A DNA stretch of 64,000 bases from Streptomyces sp. Edi2 (lineage in GTDB: Bacteria; Actinomycetota; Actinomycetes; Streptomycetales; Streptomycetaceae): NCBI RefSeq assembly GCF_040253635.1, contig NZ_JBEJGX010000003.1, forward strand, positions 7,961,501 through 8,025,500, read 5' to 3'. Of the stretch, positions 41,671 through 51,059 are shown piece after piece; position 1 is the stretch's first letter, and every line of letters begins with the position of its first letter. The notes beneath the pieces were generated by a model, which worked only from the letters and a program-made list of their open reading frames with translations, was not told where the DNA came from and ran no database searches. Made by a program: the position numbers and the translations under genes.

Positions 41671-42402
41671 TCAGGCAGGGGCCGGGGGCCAGCTGTCCGG
41701 GGAGAGGACGCCCAGCACATAGGCCCTGGCGACCAGCGCGGTACGGCCCTGGACCCGCCAGCGACGGGCCAGTCGGGTGAGGTGGTAGTTCACCCCGTCG
41801 ACCGTCAGCCCCAGTGCCGTGCCGATCGACGAGGTGGTCGCGCCGCCCGCGGCCAGCGCCAGGATCCGGGCCTCCACCGGGCTCGCCGCACCGCGCGGTG
41901 CCGGCTGCGGAGCGCTGTCACTCACCCGCAGCAGCGCCAGCAGGGCGGGCGGGTTCACCGAGGGGTCACCCACCGGGTCGATGGTCAGTTCCCCTTCCCG
42001 CTCGGCCCCGTCCGTCCCGGCGCGCCAGCGCACCTCGACCGGATAGCGGGAACGGCGTCCCAGGCGCAGGGCCTCGGTGAGCCGGTCGATCTGGGCCATC
42101 GCGCGGGGCTCGAACAGGTCCAGCAGGTTCCGGCCACGCAGCTGTCCCGGGGCCGTGCCCCACTGCTCGGCCATCGCCGGATTGGCGATCAGCACCTCGC
42201 CGTGGGCCCGGCACACCGCGATCGGCGTGGGGATACGGTCCAGCAGGATCAGGAAGTAGTTGCGCCACGGGCCGCCCGCGTACGGCCCGGCCGGGTCGAT
42301 GTAGGTGCGCTCGCAGGGCGCCTTCTCCCCTTCGTCCGCGTCAGCAGCCGCAGCCGCAGCCGCGTCCCCGTCCGGCATCCGGTCGGCAGTCCCGTTGTCC
42401 AT
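41671..42402 (-). CDS. PAS domain LuxR-type regulator
   Basis: This 243-aa regulator has a PAS domain (about residues 45-160: LDRIPTPIAVCRAHGEVLIA, NPAMAEQWGTAPGQLRGRNL) and a C-terminal helix-turn-helix of the LuxR/GerE kind (about 175-235: SPVEARILALAAGGATTSSI, GTALGLTVDGVNYHLTRLAR). The PAS domain could bind a ligand or flavin. ATG 42402 follows GAAGGGG. It is divergent from the CYP102-type gene with 106 nt between starts, and the perfect palindrome in that region points to joint control of the P450. Confidence 0.85.
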   Translation of the reverse strand: MDNGTADRMPDGDAAAAAAADADEGEKAPCERTYIDPAGPYAGGPWRNYFLILLDRIPTPIAVCRAHGEVLIANPAMAEQWGTAPGQLRGRNLLDLFEPRAMAQIDRLTEALRLGRRSRYPVEVRWRAGTDGAEREGELTIDPVGDPSVNPPALLALLRVSDSAPQPAPRGAASPVEARILALAAGGATTSSIGTALGLTVDGVNYHLTRLARRWRVQGRTALVARAYVLGVLSPDSWPPAPA

Positions 42403-42446
42403 TGCCCCTTCTCTGGTCCGTGCGCAAGAGCGAGCACCGAAAAACC

Positions 42447-42464
42447 ACTGCACAATCATGCAGT
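42447..42464. promoter_or_regulatory. ACTGCA-N6-TGCAGT palindrome between P450 and regulator
   Basis: A perfect 6-6-6 inverted repeat (ACTGCA 42447-42452, TGCAGT 42459-42464) lies near the middle of the 106-nt divergent region. LuxR-type proteins bind such 18-20-bp dyads. It may also overlap the P450 promoter. Confidence 0.55.
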
Positions 42465-42508
42465 TGTCCGGGCGTGACCTGCACGTGGGGGGCTGCACGC
42501 TTGGAGAC

Positions 42509-45500
42509 ATGACCGACACCATCGCGCTCCACAGCGACGAACGCGCCGCCGATGACGGCATTCCGGTGGCCGACCTCACGGCGGCCGGGCTCACCCACAC
42601 GCCCATCCAGCAGTCCATGGACCTCGCCCGGCTCCACGGCCCGGTCTTCAAGCGCAAGTTCGGCGAGCGCGAGACGCTGTTCCTCTCCTCGCTGGACCTG
42701 GTCACCGAGGTCGCCGACGAATCCCGCTTCGCCAAGGGCGTGTCGGTCGTCCTGGAGAACGTCAGAGAGTTCGCCGGTGACGGTCTGTTCACCGCCTACA
42801 ACGACGAGCCGAACTGGGCCAAGGCGCACGAGGTCCTGATGCCGGCCTTCGCGCTCGGTTCGATGCGCACCTACCACCCGGCGATGCTCAAGGTCGCCCG
42901 CCGGGTCATGGCGGCCTGGGACCGACGGGTGGCCGACGGTACGCCCGTCCAGGTCGCCGAGGACATGACCCGGATGACGCTGGACACCATCGGGCTCGCC
43001 GGTTTCGGCTTCGACTTCGAGTCCTTCTCCCGCGGCGACGGCGCCCATCCGTTCGTCGAGGCGATGGTGCGCTGCCTCGAATGGAGCATGACGAAGTTCT
43101 CCCGCGACCCCGGCGCCGACCACTCCGCGGCGGACGCGGCGTTCCAGGCCGACGCCGACTACCTCGCGTCGGTCGTCGACGAGGTCATCGCCGCCCGGAC
43201 GGAGAGCGGACAGACCGGCGACGACGACCTGCTGGGCCTGATGCTCGGCGCCGGGGGCCAGGGGGACGACGGTCCTGCCCTCGACCTCGCCAACATCCGC
43301 AACCAGGTCATCACCTTCCTGATCGCCGGCCACGAGACCACCTCGGGCGCGCTCTCCTTCGCCCTCTACCACCTGCTCAAGGACCCGCTGGCGCTGCGCA
43401 TGGTCCAGCGCGAGGCCGACGAGCTGTGGGGCGACCAGAGCGACCCCGACCCCTCGTTCGAGGACATCGGCCGGCTGCCGTTCACCCGCCAGGTCCTCAA
43501 CGAGGCGCTGCGGCTGTGGCCCACCGCCGCCGCCTTCACCCGGCAGGCCCGCGAGGACACCCTGCTCGGCGGCCGCTACCCGGTGAAGGCGGGGGAGCTG
43601 GTCACGGTGCTGACCCCGATGCTGCACCGCGACCCCGCCTGGGGCGACAACCCCGAGCTGTTCGACCCGTCACGCTTCAGTCCGGAGGCCGAGGCGGCCC
43701 GCTCGCCGCATGCCTACAAGCCGTTCGGGACCGGTGAACGTGCCTGCATCGGGCGGCAGTTCGCGCTCCACGAGGCGACCATGCTGCTCGCCCTCCTCGC
43801 CCAGCGCTACCGCCTGATCGACCACGGCGACTACCGGCTGCGCATCAAGGAGACGCTGACCCTCAAGCCGGAGGCGTTCACCCTCACCCTGGCCGCCCGT
43901 ACGCCCGCCGACCGGGCCGCGGTCCGCGCCGCGCTGGCCGTGCTCCCCGGCGGCGGCGCCGGCGCCGCGGACGACCCTGCGACCGACGACGGGCTGCCCA
44001 CCCGCGCCGTCCAGGGCACCGGCCTGCTGCTGTTGCACGGCAGCAACTACGGCACCTGCCGGGAGTTCGCCGAGCGGCTCGCCGACGAGGCCACCGGGCT
44101 CGGCTTCGCCGCCGACGTCGCGCCGCTGGACGCATACGCCGGAGCGCTGCCCGCCGACCGGCCCGTCGTCATCGTCGCTGCCTCCTACAACGGCCGGCCC
44201 ACCGATGACGCCGCCGCCTTCGTGGACTGGCTGACCACCGCCCGGGACGGCGCCGCCACGGGTATCCCGTTCGCCGTCCTCGGCGTCGGCGACCGCAACT
44301 GGGCCGCCACCTACCAGCACATACCGACCCTCATCGACGACCGGCTCGACGCGCTCGGCGGCGACCGGCTGCTGCCGCGGGCTGAGGCGGATGCCTCCGG
44401 CGACCTGGGCGGCACCGTCAAGGAGTTCACCGCGGCGCTGCGCACCCGGCTGCTGACGCGCTACGGCGACCCGGCGAGCATCGGCGCGAGCGCACCGGAC
44501 GCCGAGGACACCGGCTACACCGTCACCGAGATCACCGGCGGTCCGCTGGACGCGCTCGCCGCCCGCCACGACCTCGTCCCGATGACCGTCACCGAGGCCC
44601 ACGACCTCACCGCCGAGGGCTGGCCGCGGCCCAAGCGCTTCCTGCGGATCGCCCTGCCGGACGGCGTCGGCTACCGCACCGCCGACCACCTCGCCGTGCT
44701 GCCGGCCAACGCCCCGGCCGCCGTCGAGCGGGCCGCCCGGGTCCTCGGCGCCGACCTCGACACCGTCCTCGCGCTGCACTCCGGCCGCCGCCCGAGCCGC
44801 GACACCCTGCCCGTCGACCGGCCGCTGACGGTGCGCGAACTGCTCACCCACCACCTCGAACTGGGCATGCGGCCCACACCGGAGCAGGTAGCCGTGCTCG
44901 CCGCGCTCAACCCCTGCCCGCCCGAGCGCCACGCCCTGGAGAACCTCGCGGAGGACGATCCGCGCACCGTGATCGACCTGATCGAGGCCCACCCGGCGCT
45001 GCGCGGCGCGCTGCCCTGGCCGGCGGTCCTGGAGCTGCTGCCGGCCCTGCGCATCCGGCACTACTCCCTGTCGTCCGCACCCGCCGCCGACCCCCGGCAC
45101 GCCGATCTGATGGTCTCGCTGCTGCCCGGCGGTACCGGCTCGACCCATCTGCACTCCCTGCGGCCCGGCGACACCGTCCTGGCCCGTGTCCAGCCCTGCC
45201 GCGAGGCCTTCCGCCTCGCTGCGGACGATGACACCCCCGTCATCCTCATCGCCGCGGGGACCGGTCTCGCGCCGTTCCGCGGCGCCGTCGCCGACCGCCT
45301 CGCCGCGGGCCAGAAGGCCCCCGCCCGGCTCTACTTCGGCTGTGACGACCCGGAAGCGGACTTCCTGCACGCCGCGGAGTTCGCCGCCGCCGAGGCCGCC
45401 GGTGTCGTCTCGATGCACCCCGTCTTCAGCGAGCGCCCCGAGAACGGCCACCGCTTCGTCCAGCACCGGATCGCCGCCGAGGGGGCCGAGGTGTGGGAGC

Positions 45501-45685
45501 TGCTGCAGGCCGGCGCGCGGGTGTACGTCTGCGGTGACGGCAGCCGGATGGCCCCCGGTGTACGGGCCGCCTTCCGCGAGCTGCACGCCGCGAGCACCGG
45601 TGCCTCGCCCCAGGAGTCCGAGGCCTGGCTGCGCGAACTGACCGCCTCGGGGCGCTACATCGAGGATGTGTACGCGGCGGGCTGA
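42509..45685 (+). CDS. Self-sufficient cytochrome P450 / reductase (CYP102 type)
   Basis: This 1058-aa fusion matches P450 BM3 (1049 aa). The P450 domain (1 to about 480) has I-helix AGHETTSG (273-280, Thr277), EALR, and the heme loop FGTGERACIGRQ with Cys413. A flavodoxin-type FMN domain follows (about 505-650, LLLLHGSNYGTCREFAERLA). Then comes an FAD/NADPH reductase domain with RHYSLSSAP and APFRGAVADRLAAGQ. It hydroxylates fatty acids or similar substrates using NADPH and no separate redox partner. ATG 42509 has a GGAGA close by; ATG 42458 in the same frame is an alternative. Divergent PAS-LuxR gene and palindrome suggest ligand-induced expression. Confidence 0.95.
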   Translation: MTDTIALHSDERAADDGIPVADLTAAGLTHTPIQQSMDLARLHGPVFKRKFGERETLFLSSLDLVTEVADESRFAKGVSVVLENVREFAGDGLFTAYNDEPNWAKAHEVLMPAFALGSMRTYHPAMLKVARRVMAAWDRRVADGTPVQVAEDMTRMTLDTIGLAGFGFDFESFSRGDGAHPFVEAMVRCLEWSMTKFSRDPGADHSAADAAFQADADYLASVVDEVIAARTESGQTGDDDLLGLMLGAGGQGDDGPALDLANIRNQVITFLIAGHETTSGALSFALYHLLKDPLALRMVQREADELWGDQSDPDPSFEDIGRLPFTRQVLNEALRLWPTAAAFTRQAREDTLLGGRYPVKAGELVTVLTPMLHRDPAWGDNPELFDPSRFSPEAEAARSPHAYKPFGTGERACIGRQFALHEATMLLALLAQRYRLIDHGDYRLRIKETLTLKPEAFTLTLAARTPADRAAVRAALAVLPGGGAGAADDPATDDGLPTRAVQGTGLLLLHGSNYGTCREFAERLADEATGLGFAADVAPLDAYAGALPADRPVVIVAASYNGRPTDDAAAFVDWLTTARDGAATGIPFAVLGVGDRNWAATYQHIPTLIDDRLDALGGDRLLPRAEADASGDLGGTVKEFTAALRTRLLTRYGDPASIGASAPDAEDTGYTVTEITGGPLDALAARHDLVPMTVTEAHDLTAEGWPRPKRFLRIALPDGVGYRTADHLAVLPANAPAAVERAARVLGADLDTVLALHSGRRPSRDTLPVDRPLTVRELLTHHLELGMRPTPEQVAVLAALNPCPPERHALENLAEDDPRTVIDLIEAHPALRGALPWPAVLELLPALRIRHYSLSSAPAADPRHADLMVSLLPGGTGSTHLHSLRPGDTVLARVQPCREAFRLAADDDTPVILIAAGTGLAPFRGAVADRLAAGQKAPARLYFGCDDPEADFLHAAEFAAAEAAGVVSMHPVFSERPENGHRFVQHRIAAEGAEVWELLQAGARVYVCGDGSRMAPGVRAAFRELHAASTGASPQESEAWLRELTASGRYIEDVYAAG

Positions 45686-45815
45686 GGCCCGGCGCCCTTC
45701 TCCCGGCGGGCTGGACCCGGCGCGCCGGCTCTCCCGGCGGTCCGGATCTTCCGGCCCGCCGGGGCCGCGGGGTGGGGGGAGAGGACGTGGCGGGGAGTGG
45801 TGGGCCGAGTGCCCG

Positions 45816-46355
45816 CTACTCCCCGCTTCCCTGTTTCCCGGCCGCACCCGGCAGATGGACCACCACCAGCGCGATTCCGGCGACCGTGAGGTTGCGGGTC
45901 GCGGCCTCCAGCCCGTTCCACTGCTTGGACTGCCACATCGAGAACCACTCACCGCCTATCGCGAGGAACCCCACCCCGAACAGCAGCACCATCATCAGCA
46001 GTCCGACCGTGCTCACCTGCCGGGCACGGGTGAGGCTCCCGCGCCGGGCGCCGGTGACCCACAGCGCGGTGGCCGCGAGCAGCACCACCGCGGCCACCGT
46101 CTCCCAGGCGATGATCGCCAGATACGCGGCGTCCTGCAGCCCCTGCGAGGTGAGGGCCCGCCACATCAGGTCCGGGTCCTTGAACGTGGTGTCCATGGCC
46201 AGCACATGGCGGACGAAGTCCCGGTTGGTGTCGAAGTCGGTGATGTTGCCGAAGGCGACGAGTGAGATGTAGAGCGCGACCGTCCCGGTGAGCACGGCCG
46301 CGGCGAGCGGCAATCCGGTACGTGGTGCGAGTTCGGTGGGGTTTCTGTCGGTCAT
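45816..46355 (-). CDS. DUF2165 family membrane protein
   Basis: This 179-aa integral membrane protein has about four helices (LAAAVLTGTVALYISLVAFG, AIIAWETVAAVVLLAATALW, VGLLMMVLLFGVGFLAIG, LTVAGIALVVVHL). The segments AFGNITDFDTNRDFVRHVLA, FKDPDLMWRALTS and GGEWFSMWQSKQWNGLEAA are typical of DUF2165. The function is unknown. ATG 46355 has GGAGG nearby. It is convergent with the CYP102-type gene. Confidence 0.9.
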   Translation of the reverse strand: MTDRNPTELAPRTGLPLAAAVLTGTVALYISLVAFGNITDFDTNRDFVRHVLAMDTTFKDPDLMWRALTSQGLQDAAYLAIIAWETVAAVVLLAATALWVTGARRGSLTRARQVSTVGLLMMVLLFGVGFLAIGGEWFSMWQSKQWNGLEAATRNLTVAGIALVVVHLPGAAGKQGSGE

Positions 46356-46531
46356 GCGCCCTCCACGGCGGTTCCTGTCATCTGCTGTTTCCTTGTCTGT
46401 CGCGGCCCTTATGGTCCCTCATCCGTCGAACTCCCGTACGCTGCTCCCCGGTCGGCCGGGGGACGCACCGGTCGACCGGGGCGTTCGGGAGCAGTGCCGG
46501 CGGCCCGAAGACCTAGAGGAAAGCGGGGCAC

Positions 46532-47566
46532 ATGAACGGGAAGCGGTGTGTGGGAACGGTAGCCGCCGCGGCGGCGGCGGTGATCGCGGTGAGCGGACCG
46601 GCGGTCGCCGAGCCGGCCGCCACGACATACGGCACCAGCACGTCCGTGGGCGTCCACAATGCGTATGAAAAGGAGAAGTACCCCTACTTCGCGGACGCCC
46701 TGGACTCCGGCGCCGCGCTGCTCGAACTCGACCTCTGGTCCAACGGGCTGGGCCGGTCCTGGCGGGTCTCGCACAGCAACCCGCTCGGGAACAACAGCAA
46801 CTGCGAAGGCGCCGCGAACGCCTCGGAACTGCGCACCAAGAACCGCGATCAGGACTTCGCCGGCTGCCTGGCCGATATGAAGGCCTGGCACGACGCCCAC
46901 CCGGGACACCGCCCGATCCTGCTCAAGGTCGAGATGAAGGACGGCTTCAACGCCAAGGGCGGCCGAGGGCCCGCCGAGTTCGATGCGCTGGTGCGGCAGA
47001 AGCTGGGCGATGCGGTCTACGGCCCCGGGGACCTCACCGGCCGGCACGCCACCGCCGACGAAGCCGTACGGGCCGGCGGCTGGCCCTCCCGGGCCGACCT
47101 GGCGGGCAAGTTCCTGTTCGAGCTGATACCCGGCACGGTCGAGGAGAAGAACCCGTTCGACAAGCTGTGGACGGACGTCGAGTACGCCGGCCACCTCAAG
47201 GACCTTGCGGCGCAGGGGAAGCTGGCGCAGTCGACGGCGTTCCCCGCGGTGCACGGGGCCGCTCCCGGTGACCCCCGCGAGCGCTACACCGACCCGGCGC
47301 TGCGCCCCTGGTTCGTGGTCTTCGACGGCGATGCCGCGACGTATCTGAACGGCAGTATCGACACCTCCTGGTACGACACCCGCAACTACCTGCTCATCAT
47401 GACCGACGCCCACAACGTGCCGCCGGTCATCGACGGTACCCACCCGACCGAGGCGCAGGCACTGGCCAGGGTCCGGCAACTCGCCGCGGCACACGCCAGC
47501 TTCGCCACCGCCGACTGGTACCCGCTGCCGTCCGTCCTCAAGACCGTGGTGCCGCGCGGGGCATGA
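46532..47566 (+). CDS. Secreted Ca-dependent PI-PLC-like phospholipase C
   Basis: This 344-aa secreted enzyme has a signal peptide (VGTVAAAAAAVIAVSGPAVA) and a Ca-dependent phosphoinositide phospholipase C-like domain. VHNAYEKEKY contains His42, GAALLELDLWS contains the acidic Ca ligands, and SWRVSHSNP contains His81, the second catalytic histidine. KVEMKDGF provides further ligands. This type was first seen in Streptomyces antibioticus. It cleaves phosphatidylinositol outside the cell. Its 3' end overlaps the convergent protease gene by 29 nt. Confidence 0.85.
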   Translation: MNGKRCVGTVAAAAAAVIAVSGPAVAEPAATTYGTSTSVGVHNAYEKEKYPYFADALDSGAALLELDLWSNGLGRSWRVSHSNPLGNNSNCEGAANASELRTKNRDQDFAGCLADMKAWHDAHPGHRPILLKVEMKDGFNAKGGRGPAEFDALVRQKLGDAVYGPGDLTGRHATADEAVRAGGWPSRADLAGKFLFELIPGTVEEKNPFDKLWTDVEYAGHLKDLAAQGKLAQSTAFPAVHGAAPGDPRERYTDPALRPWFVVFDGDAATYLNGSIDTSWYDTRNYLLIMTDAHNVPPVIDGTHPTEAQALARVRQLAAAHASFATADWYPLPSVLKTVVPRGA

Positions 47567-48746
47567 CGCCGGACGCGGCGGCGCGGGAGCCGGGCTGGGC
47601 GGCCCGCGGGTCCGGCTCCGTGGTCGCCCGCCGGTAGAGCGCGGCCACATCCTCGCCGAACCGGCTGCTGTACGAGACGAAGTCGTCACCGCCCTCGTTG
47701 AGGCCGCCTATCACGCCGATCAGCGACCCGGTGCCGGTGGCCGGGTCGAGGTCGGTGAGCATCGGCCCGCCGCTCGTCCCTTTCGGGAAACCCGGGCAGA
47801 CGAACCGGAGTTGGGTCGGGCCCTGGGCGTCCGCGGTGTGCCGGCAGCTGACCGGGGATTCCTGGTCCTCGGGGTAACCGGTCAGCTGCGCCGGGCGTCC
47901 GGCCGGTGCGCCGAACCGGATCCGTTCGGCGCCGGTGACGTCCTCGATCCGGCCGCCGGGCCGCCCCGCCCGGCGCACCCGCAGGAACGCCACGTCGTGG
48001 TCGGGGTCCCGGTCGCTGATCCAGCGCGGGTCGACAAGGATCCGGGTGGGCACCCACAGTCCGTACGGCGCGATCCCGTCGTGCAGGCCGGGCGCGAACA
48101 CCAGCCGGGTACGGAAGCCGTCGTCGTGGACACAGTGCGCCGCGGTGACGATGAGGTCACCCCCGGGGGCGTGCACCACGCCGGCCGTGCAGTGGTGGAC
48201 CGGGGCACCGTCGTCGCCGGGGGAGAAGAGCGCACCGATCGCCGGTGCGGGCGCCGCCGGGGCCGCCCGCAGGGGCCGGGACGCCGTCAGCGGGACCGGT
48301 GCCCGCGGGGCCGCCGTCCCACCGCCGTACCGTGCCGTCACCGGCGGTCCCGGCCGCTCCTCATAGGGGCCGGCGAGCACCGCGGCGGCGGCCTGCTCGC
48401 CGTCGGCCCTGGTCGCGAGGTAGGAGCCGGTGGCGGTGTCCCCGGCGGCGAGGAACGGATCGCGTGACGGGGGCCCCAGGGCCAGCGCGGTGCTGCCCAC
48501 GACCACGGTCAGCACCCCGAGCGCCAGGGTCGCCCGCAGCGGCACGCCGGCCCGGCCGCGGCCCGTGCAGGCCGGGCCGCCGGGACCGAGGCAGTCCTCG
48601 GCCGCCGGTACCCCGGCGTTCCGGTCCGCCCCGCCGGCGTGGTCCGCCGGCTCGGTCCCGCGTGCGCTCGTCTCCACCAGCAGCCGCCTCGCCGCATCAG
48701 CCGGTATTACCCCGTCGGATGCTGGGGTGACACCGGAACCAGACAT
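47538..48746 (-). CDS. Membrane-anchored trypsin-like serine protease
   Basis: This 402-aa protein has a 70-80 residue cytoplasmic N-terminus, one transmembrane segment (LRATLALGVLTVVVGSTALA) and an extracytoplasmic chymotrypsin-fold protease. The triad is visible: VTAAHC (His), DPDHDVAFL (Asp) and CPGFPKGTSGGPMLTD (Ser). Cys-His-Cys pairs suggest disulphides. Relatives include Streptomyces V8-like and trypsin-like proteases; the substrate is unknown. ATG 48746 gives MSGSGVTPAS. The 3' end overlaps the convergent phospholipase gene by 29 nt. Confidence 0.88.
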   Translation of the reverse strand: MSGSGVTPASDGVIPADAARRLLVETSARGTEPADHAGGADRNAGVPAAEDCLGPGGPACTGRGRAGVPLRATLALGVLTVVVGSTALALGPPSRDPFLAAGDTATGSYLATRADGEQAAAAVLAGPYEERPGPPVTARYGGGTAAPRAPVPLTASRPLRAAPAAPAPAIGALFSPGDDGAPVHHCTAGVVHAPGGDLIVTAAHCVHDDGFRTRLVFAPGLHDGIAPYGLWVPTRILVDPRWISDRDPDHDVAFLRVRRAGRPGGRIEDVTGAERIRFGAPAGRPAQLTGYPEDQESPVSCRHTADAQGPTQLRFVCPGFPKGTSGGPMLTDLDPATGTGSLIGVIGGLNEGGDDFVSYSSRFGEDVAALYRRATTEPDPRAAQPGSRAAASGVMPRAAPRS

Positions 48747-49019
48747 TTCACCCAGTCTGATGCAGGGATGCATGCCGTGGTTCGGTCAGTTGGCGCAACT
48801 TTCCGCTCAGGCGGCGAAGATCACGGACAGAAACCGGCATCGGAAGCCCGGCGCACCCGCCCTCCGAGAGGCCCGGCGGGCCCGGCGTGTCGGGTCAGGC
48901 GGCCGCGTCGCCGGGCCCGGCCTCGTTGGGCCGGTCGGGTGACGCGCGCCGTGCCCCCGTCCGGGCCCGGCCCGGTCCTTGGCGGTGCACCGTCCCGCGC
49001 GTGCCCGACGGCTCCCCGC

Positions 49020-49949
49020 TCACGCCGCGAGCCGCACCCCCTGCCCCGCGAGCTGGTGCCGGATCAGCGTCTCCGCCAGGCCGGCCTCGTTCGGGAAGTC
49101 CATCGGGACGATCCCCAGGCCCGTCCAGCCGCTCCCTTCCGGGCCCTCCAGCAGCCGCTTGACCTGCGGGTTGAGACGGTCCGCGTTGGAGCGGGGCGGA
49201 AGCAGGGCGGCGGTGCTGACGTAATTGACGAAGAGCTTGCCGGGCTGGGTGACGGCCTTGCGGAACTGGGCCTCGATCTTCGGGTACTTGCCGAACGGCT
49301 CCGCCATGTAGTCGTCCTGGATGTCGAACAGCTGCGGATCGGCGTAACGGACGCCGCCCAGACCGTCGGAGTCCGCCAGCAGGACCACCCGGCCGCGGGC
49401 CTGGCCCAGCGTCGGCAGCCCGGCGTCCAGCCGGAACAGCGACCGGTAGCCCTTGTCGTCCAGGTAGATGCCGAAGATCCGGCGGAACTCCTCGGCGCTG
49501 ACCTCCGAGTACTCCTGCTTGACCCGCATCAGCACCGTCTCGGAGGGATGCGCCTGCAGGAACGCCCGGCAGGCGTTGAGCACATCACCGAACATCAACT
49601 CCTGGTAGAAGGCGCCGTGATGGATGGCGAAGACGTTGTCGATGGCCCGGCAGCGGACGTCCAGGAAGCGGATACCGCTGCTCAGCTGGGCGTCGACGGG
49701 GGTGTTCTGGCAGGCCACCCAGGGGCCGCCCACCCGGGCGCCCGAGTCATGGGTGCCGGGAATCGTCAGCCGCTGGACGGGGGTGGCGTCGCCGAGCGCC
49801 GACATCCAGTCCTGTACGGACAGCCGGGGCGCCCGGCGCTGGGCCGCCTCCGCCGTGTACTGCCCGCTGCCGACGCCCGCCAGCACACCGGCGGCCGACA
49901 GCCCGGCCGCGCCCCGGAGGAAACCCCGTCGATCCAGTCCCAGCCCCAT
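49020..49949 (-). CDS. Phosphatidylinositol-specific phospholipase C (Tat-exported)
   Basis: This 309-aa protein has a Tat signal (LDRRGFLRGAAGLSAAGVLA) and a bacterial-type PI-PLC domain without metal. IPGTHDSGA (His67) and AIHHGAFYQ (His111) are the two catalytic histidines, and RFLDVRCR holds the Asp/Arg pair. It would cleave phosphatidylinositol or GPI-like lipids. It is a different family from the Ca-type enzyme at 46532. ATG 49949 has AGGGGAAG 6 nt upstream. It stands alone, upstream of nothing on its strand, behind the egt operon. Confidence 0.92.
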   Translation of the reverse strand: MGLGLDRRGFLRGAAGLSAAGVLAGVGSGQYTAEAAQRRAPRLSVQDWMSALGDATPVQRLTIPGTHDSGARVGGPWVACQNTPVDAQLSSGIRFLDVRCRAIDNVFAIHHGAFYQELMFGDVLNACRAFLQAHPSETVLMRVKQEYSEVSAEEFRRIFGIYLDDKGYRSLFRLDAGLPTLGQARGRVVLLADSDGLGGVRYADPQLFDIQDDYMAEPFGKYPKIEAQFRKAVTQPGKLFVNYVSTAALLPPRSNADRLNPQVKRLLEGPEGSGWTGLGIVPMDFPNEAGLAETLIRHQLAGQGVRLAA

Positions 49950-50096
49950 ACCGCTTCCCCTGTCCGTCGAGTCTGCGTGGGTGCGCAGCGACAGCCCCGC
50001 TGTGCACCGGCGATCGGGGTATCGAACCACAGGGAACGTACGAGCGGCACCCGGCCGGCGGACCCGGGGGGCACGCCGGCCGGGAAGGGACGGAAA

Positions 50097-51059
50097 TCAG
50101 ACGCGGAAGGACAGCGACAGCGCGAAGCGGTCCGCGCTGTCCGTCCACCAGCTGCTCAACTCCAGTCCGGCCGCCGCGAGTTCCGCCCGCACGCCCTCCT
50201 GGCGGAACTTGGCCGAGACCTCGGTCCGCAGATCCTCGCCCGCGGTGAAGCTCACCGCCAGGTCCACTCCGGGGATCTTGACGTTCAGGTCCTTACGGGC
50301 CCGCAGGCGCATCTCGATCCACTCGCACCCGTCGTTCCACAGGGCGACATGGTCGAAGTCCGCCGGGTCGAAGTCGCCGCCCAGTTCGCGGTTGATGACC
50401 TCCAGGACGTTCTTGTTGAACGCGGCCGTCACGCCCTGCGGGTCGTCGTAGGCGGCGACGAGCGTGGCCTCGTCCTTGACCAGGTCGGTGCCGAGTAGCA
50501 GCGCATCGCCCGGGGAGAGCATGGCGTGCACGGAGTGCAGGAACGCGGCGCGCTCCTCGGGGAGCAGATTGCCGATGGTGCCGCCGAGGAAGGCGAGCAG
50601 CCGCGGGCCGGGGGTGTCGGGGAGTTCGATGCCCTGCTGGAAGTCGGCGACCAGGGCGTGCACGGCGAGGCCGGGATGGTCGGCGAGCAGTGTCTCGCCC
50701 GCCACGGCCAGCGCGGATTCGCTGACGTCGATGGGTACATAGGAGTGCAGTTCGGTCAGCGCGCCCAGGAGATGGCGGGTCTTGTCAGAAGAGCCCGACC
50801 CCAGCTCGATCAGGGTGCGGGCCCCGGTGGCCGCGGCGATGTGATCGGCACGGGTGAGCAGGATCTCCCGCTCGGCGCGGGTCGGGTAGTAGTCGGGCAG
50901 CTTGGTGATGTCCTCGAACAGCTCGCTCCCGCGGGCGTCGTAGAACCACTTGGGCGGCAGCTGTTTGGGAGTACGGGACAGGCCCTGGGTGACATCGGCG
51001 CGCAGCGCGGCCGCGGTGGCGTCGGCAGGGAGGGTGCGGGTGATGCTGAGCGGGCTCAC
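50097..51059 (-). CDS. egtD: L-histidine N-alpha-methyltransferase EgtD
   Basis: EgtD (320 aa) trimethylates L-histidine with SAM to hercynine, the first step of ergothioneine synthesis. The SAM-binding segment TLIELGSGSSDKTRHLLGAL, the N-terminal PPKWFYDARGSELFEDITKL and PDYYPTRAEREIL are family hallmarks. The GTG start at 51059 overlaps the stop of EgtC by 4 nt. It is the last gene of the operon. The window lacks an obvious egtE next to it. Confidence 0.95.
   Translation of the reverse strand: MSPLSITRTLPADATAAALRADVTQGLSRTPKQLPPKWFYDARGSELFEDITKLPDYYPTRAEREILLTRADHIAAATGARTLIELGSGSSDKTRHLLGALTELHSYVPIDVSESALAVAGETLLADHPGLAVHALVADFQQGIELPDTPGPRLLAFLGGTIGNLLPEERAAFLHSVHAMLSPGDALLLGTDLVKDEATLVAAYDDPQGVTAAFNKNVLEVINRELGGDFDPADFDHVALWNDGCEWIEMRLRARKDLNVKIPGVDLAVSFTAGEDLRTEVSAKFRQEGVRAELAAAGLELSSWWTDSADRFALSLSFRV

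Noticed and set aside
43670..45952. 760-codon minus-strand frame opposite the CYP102-type gene
   Set aside because: Shadow of the P450 fusion, which keeps all heme, FMN and FAD motifs.
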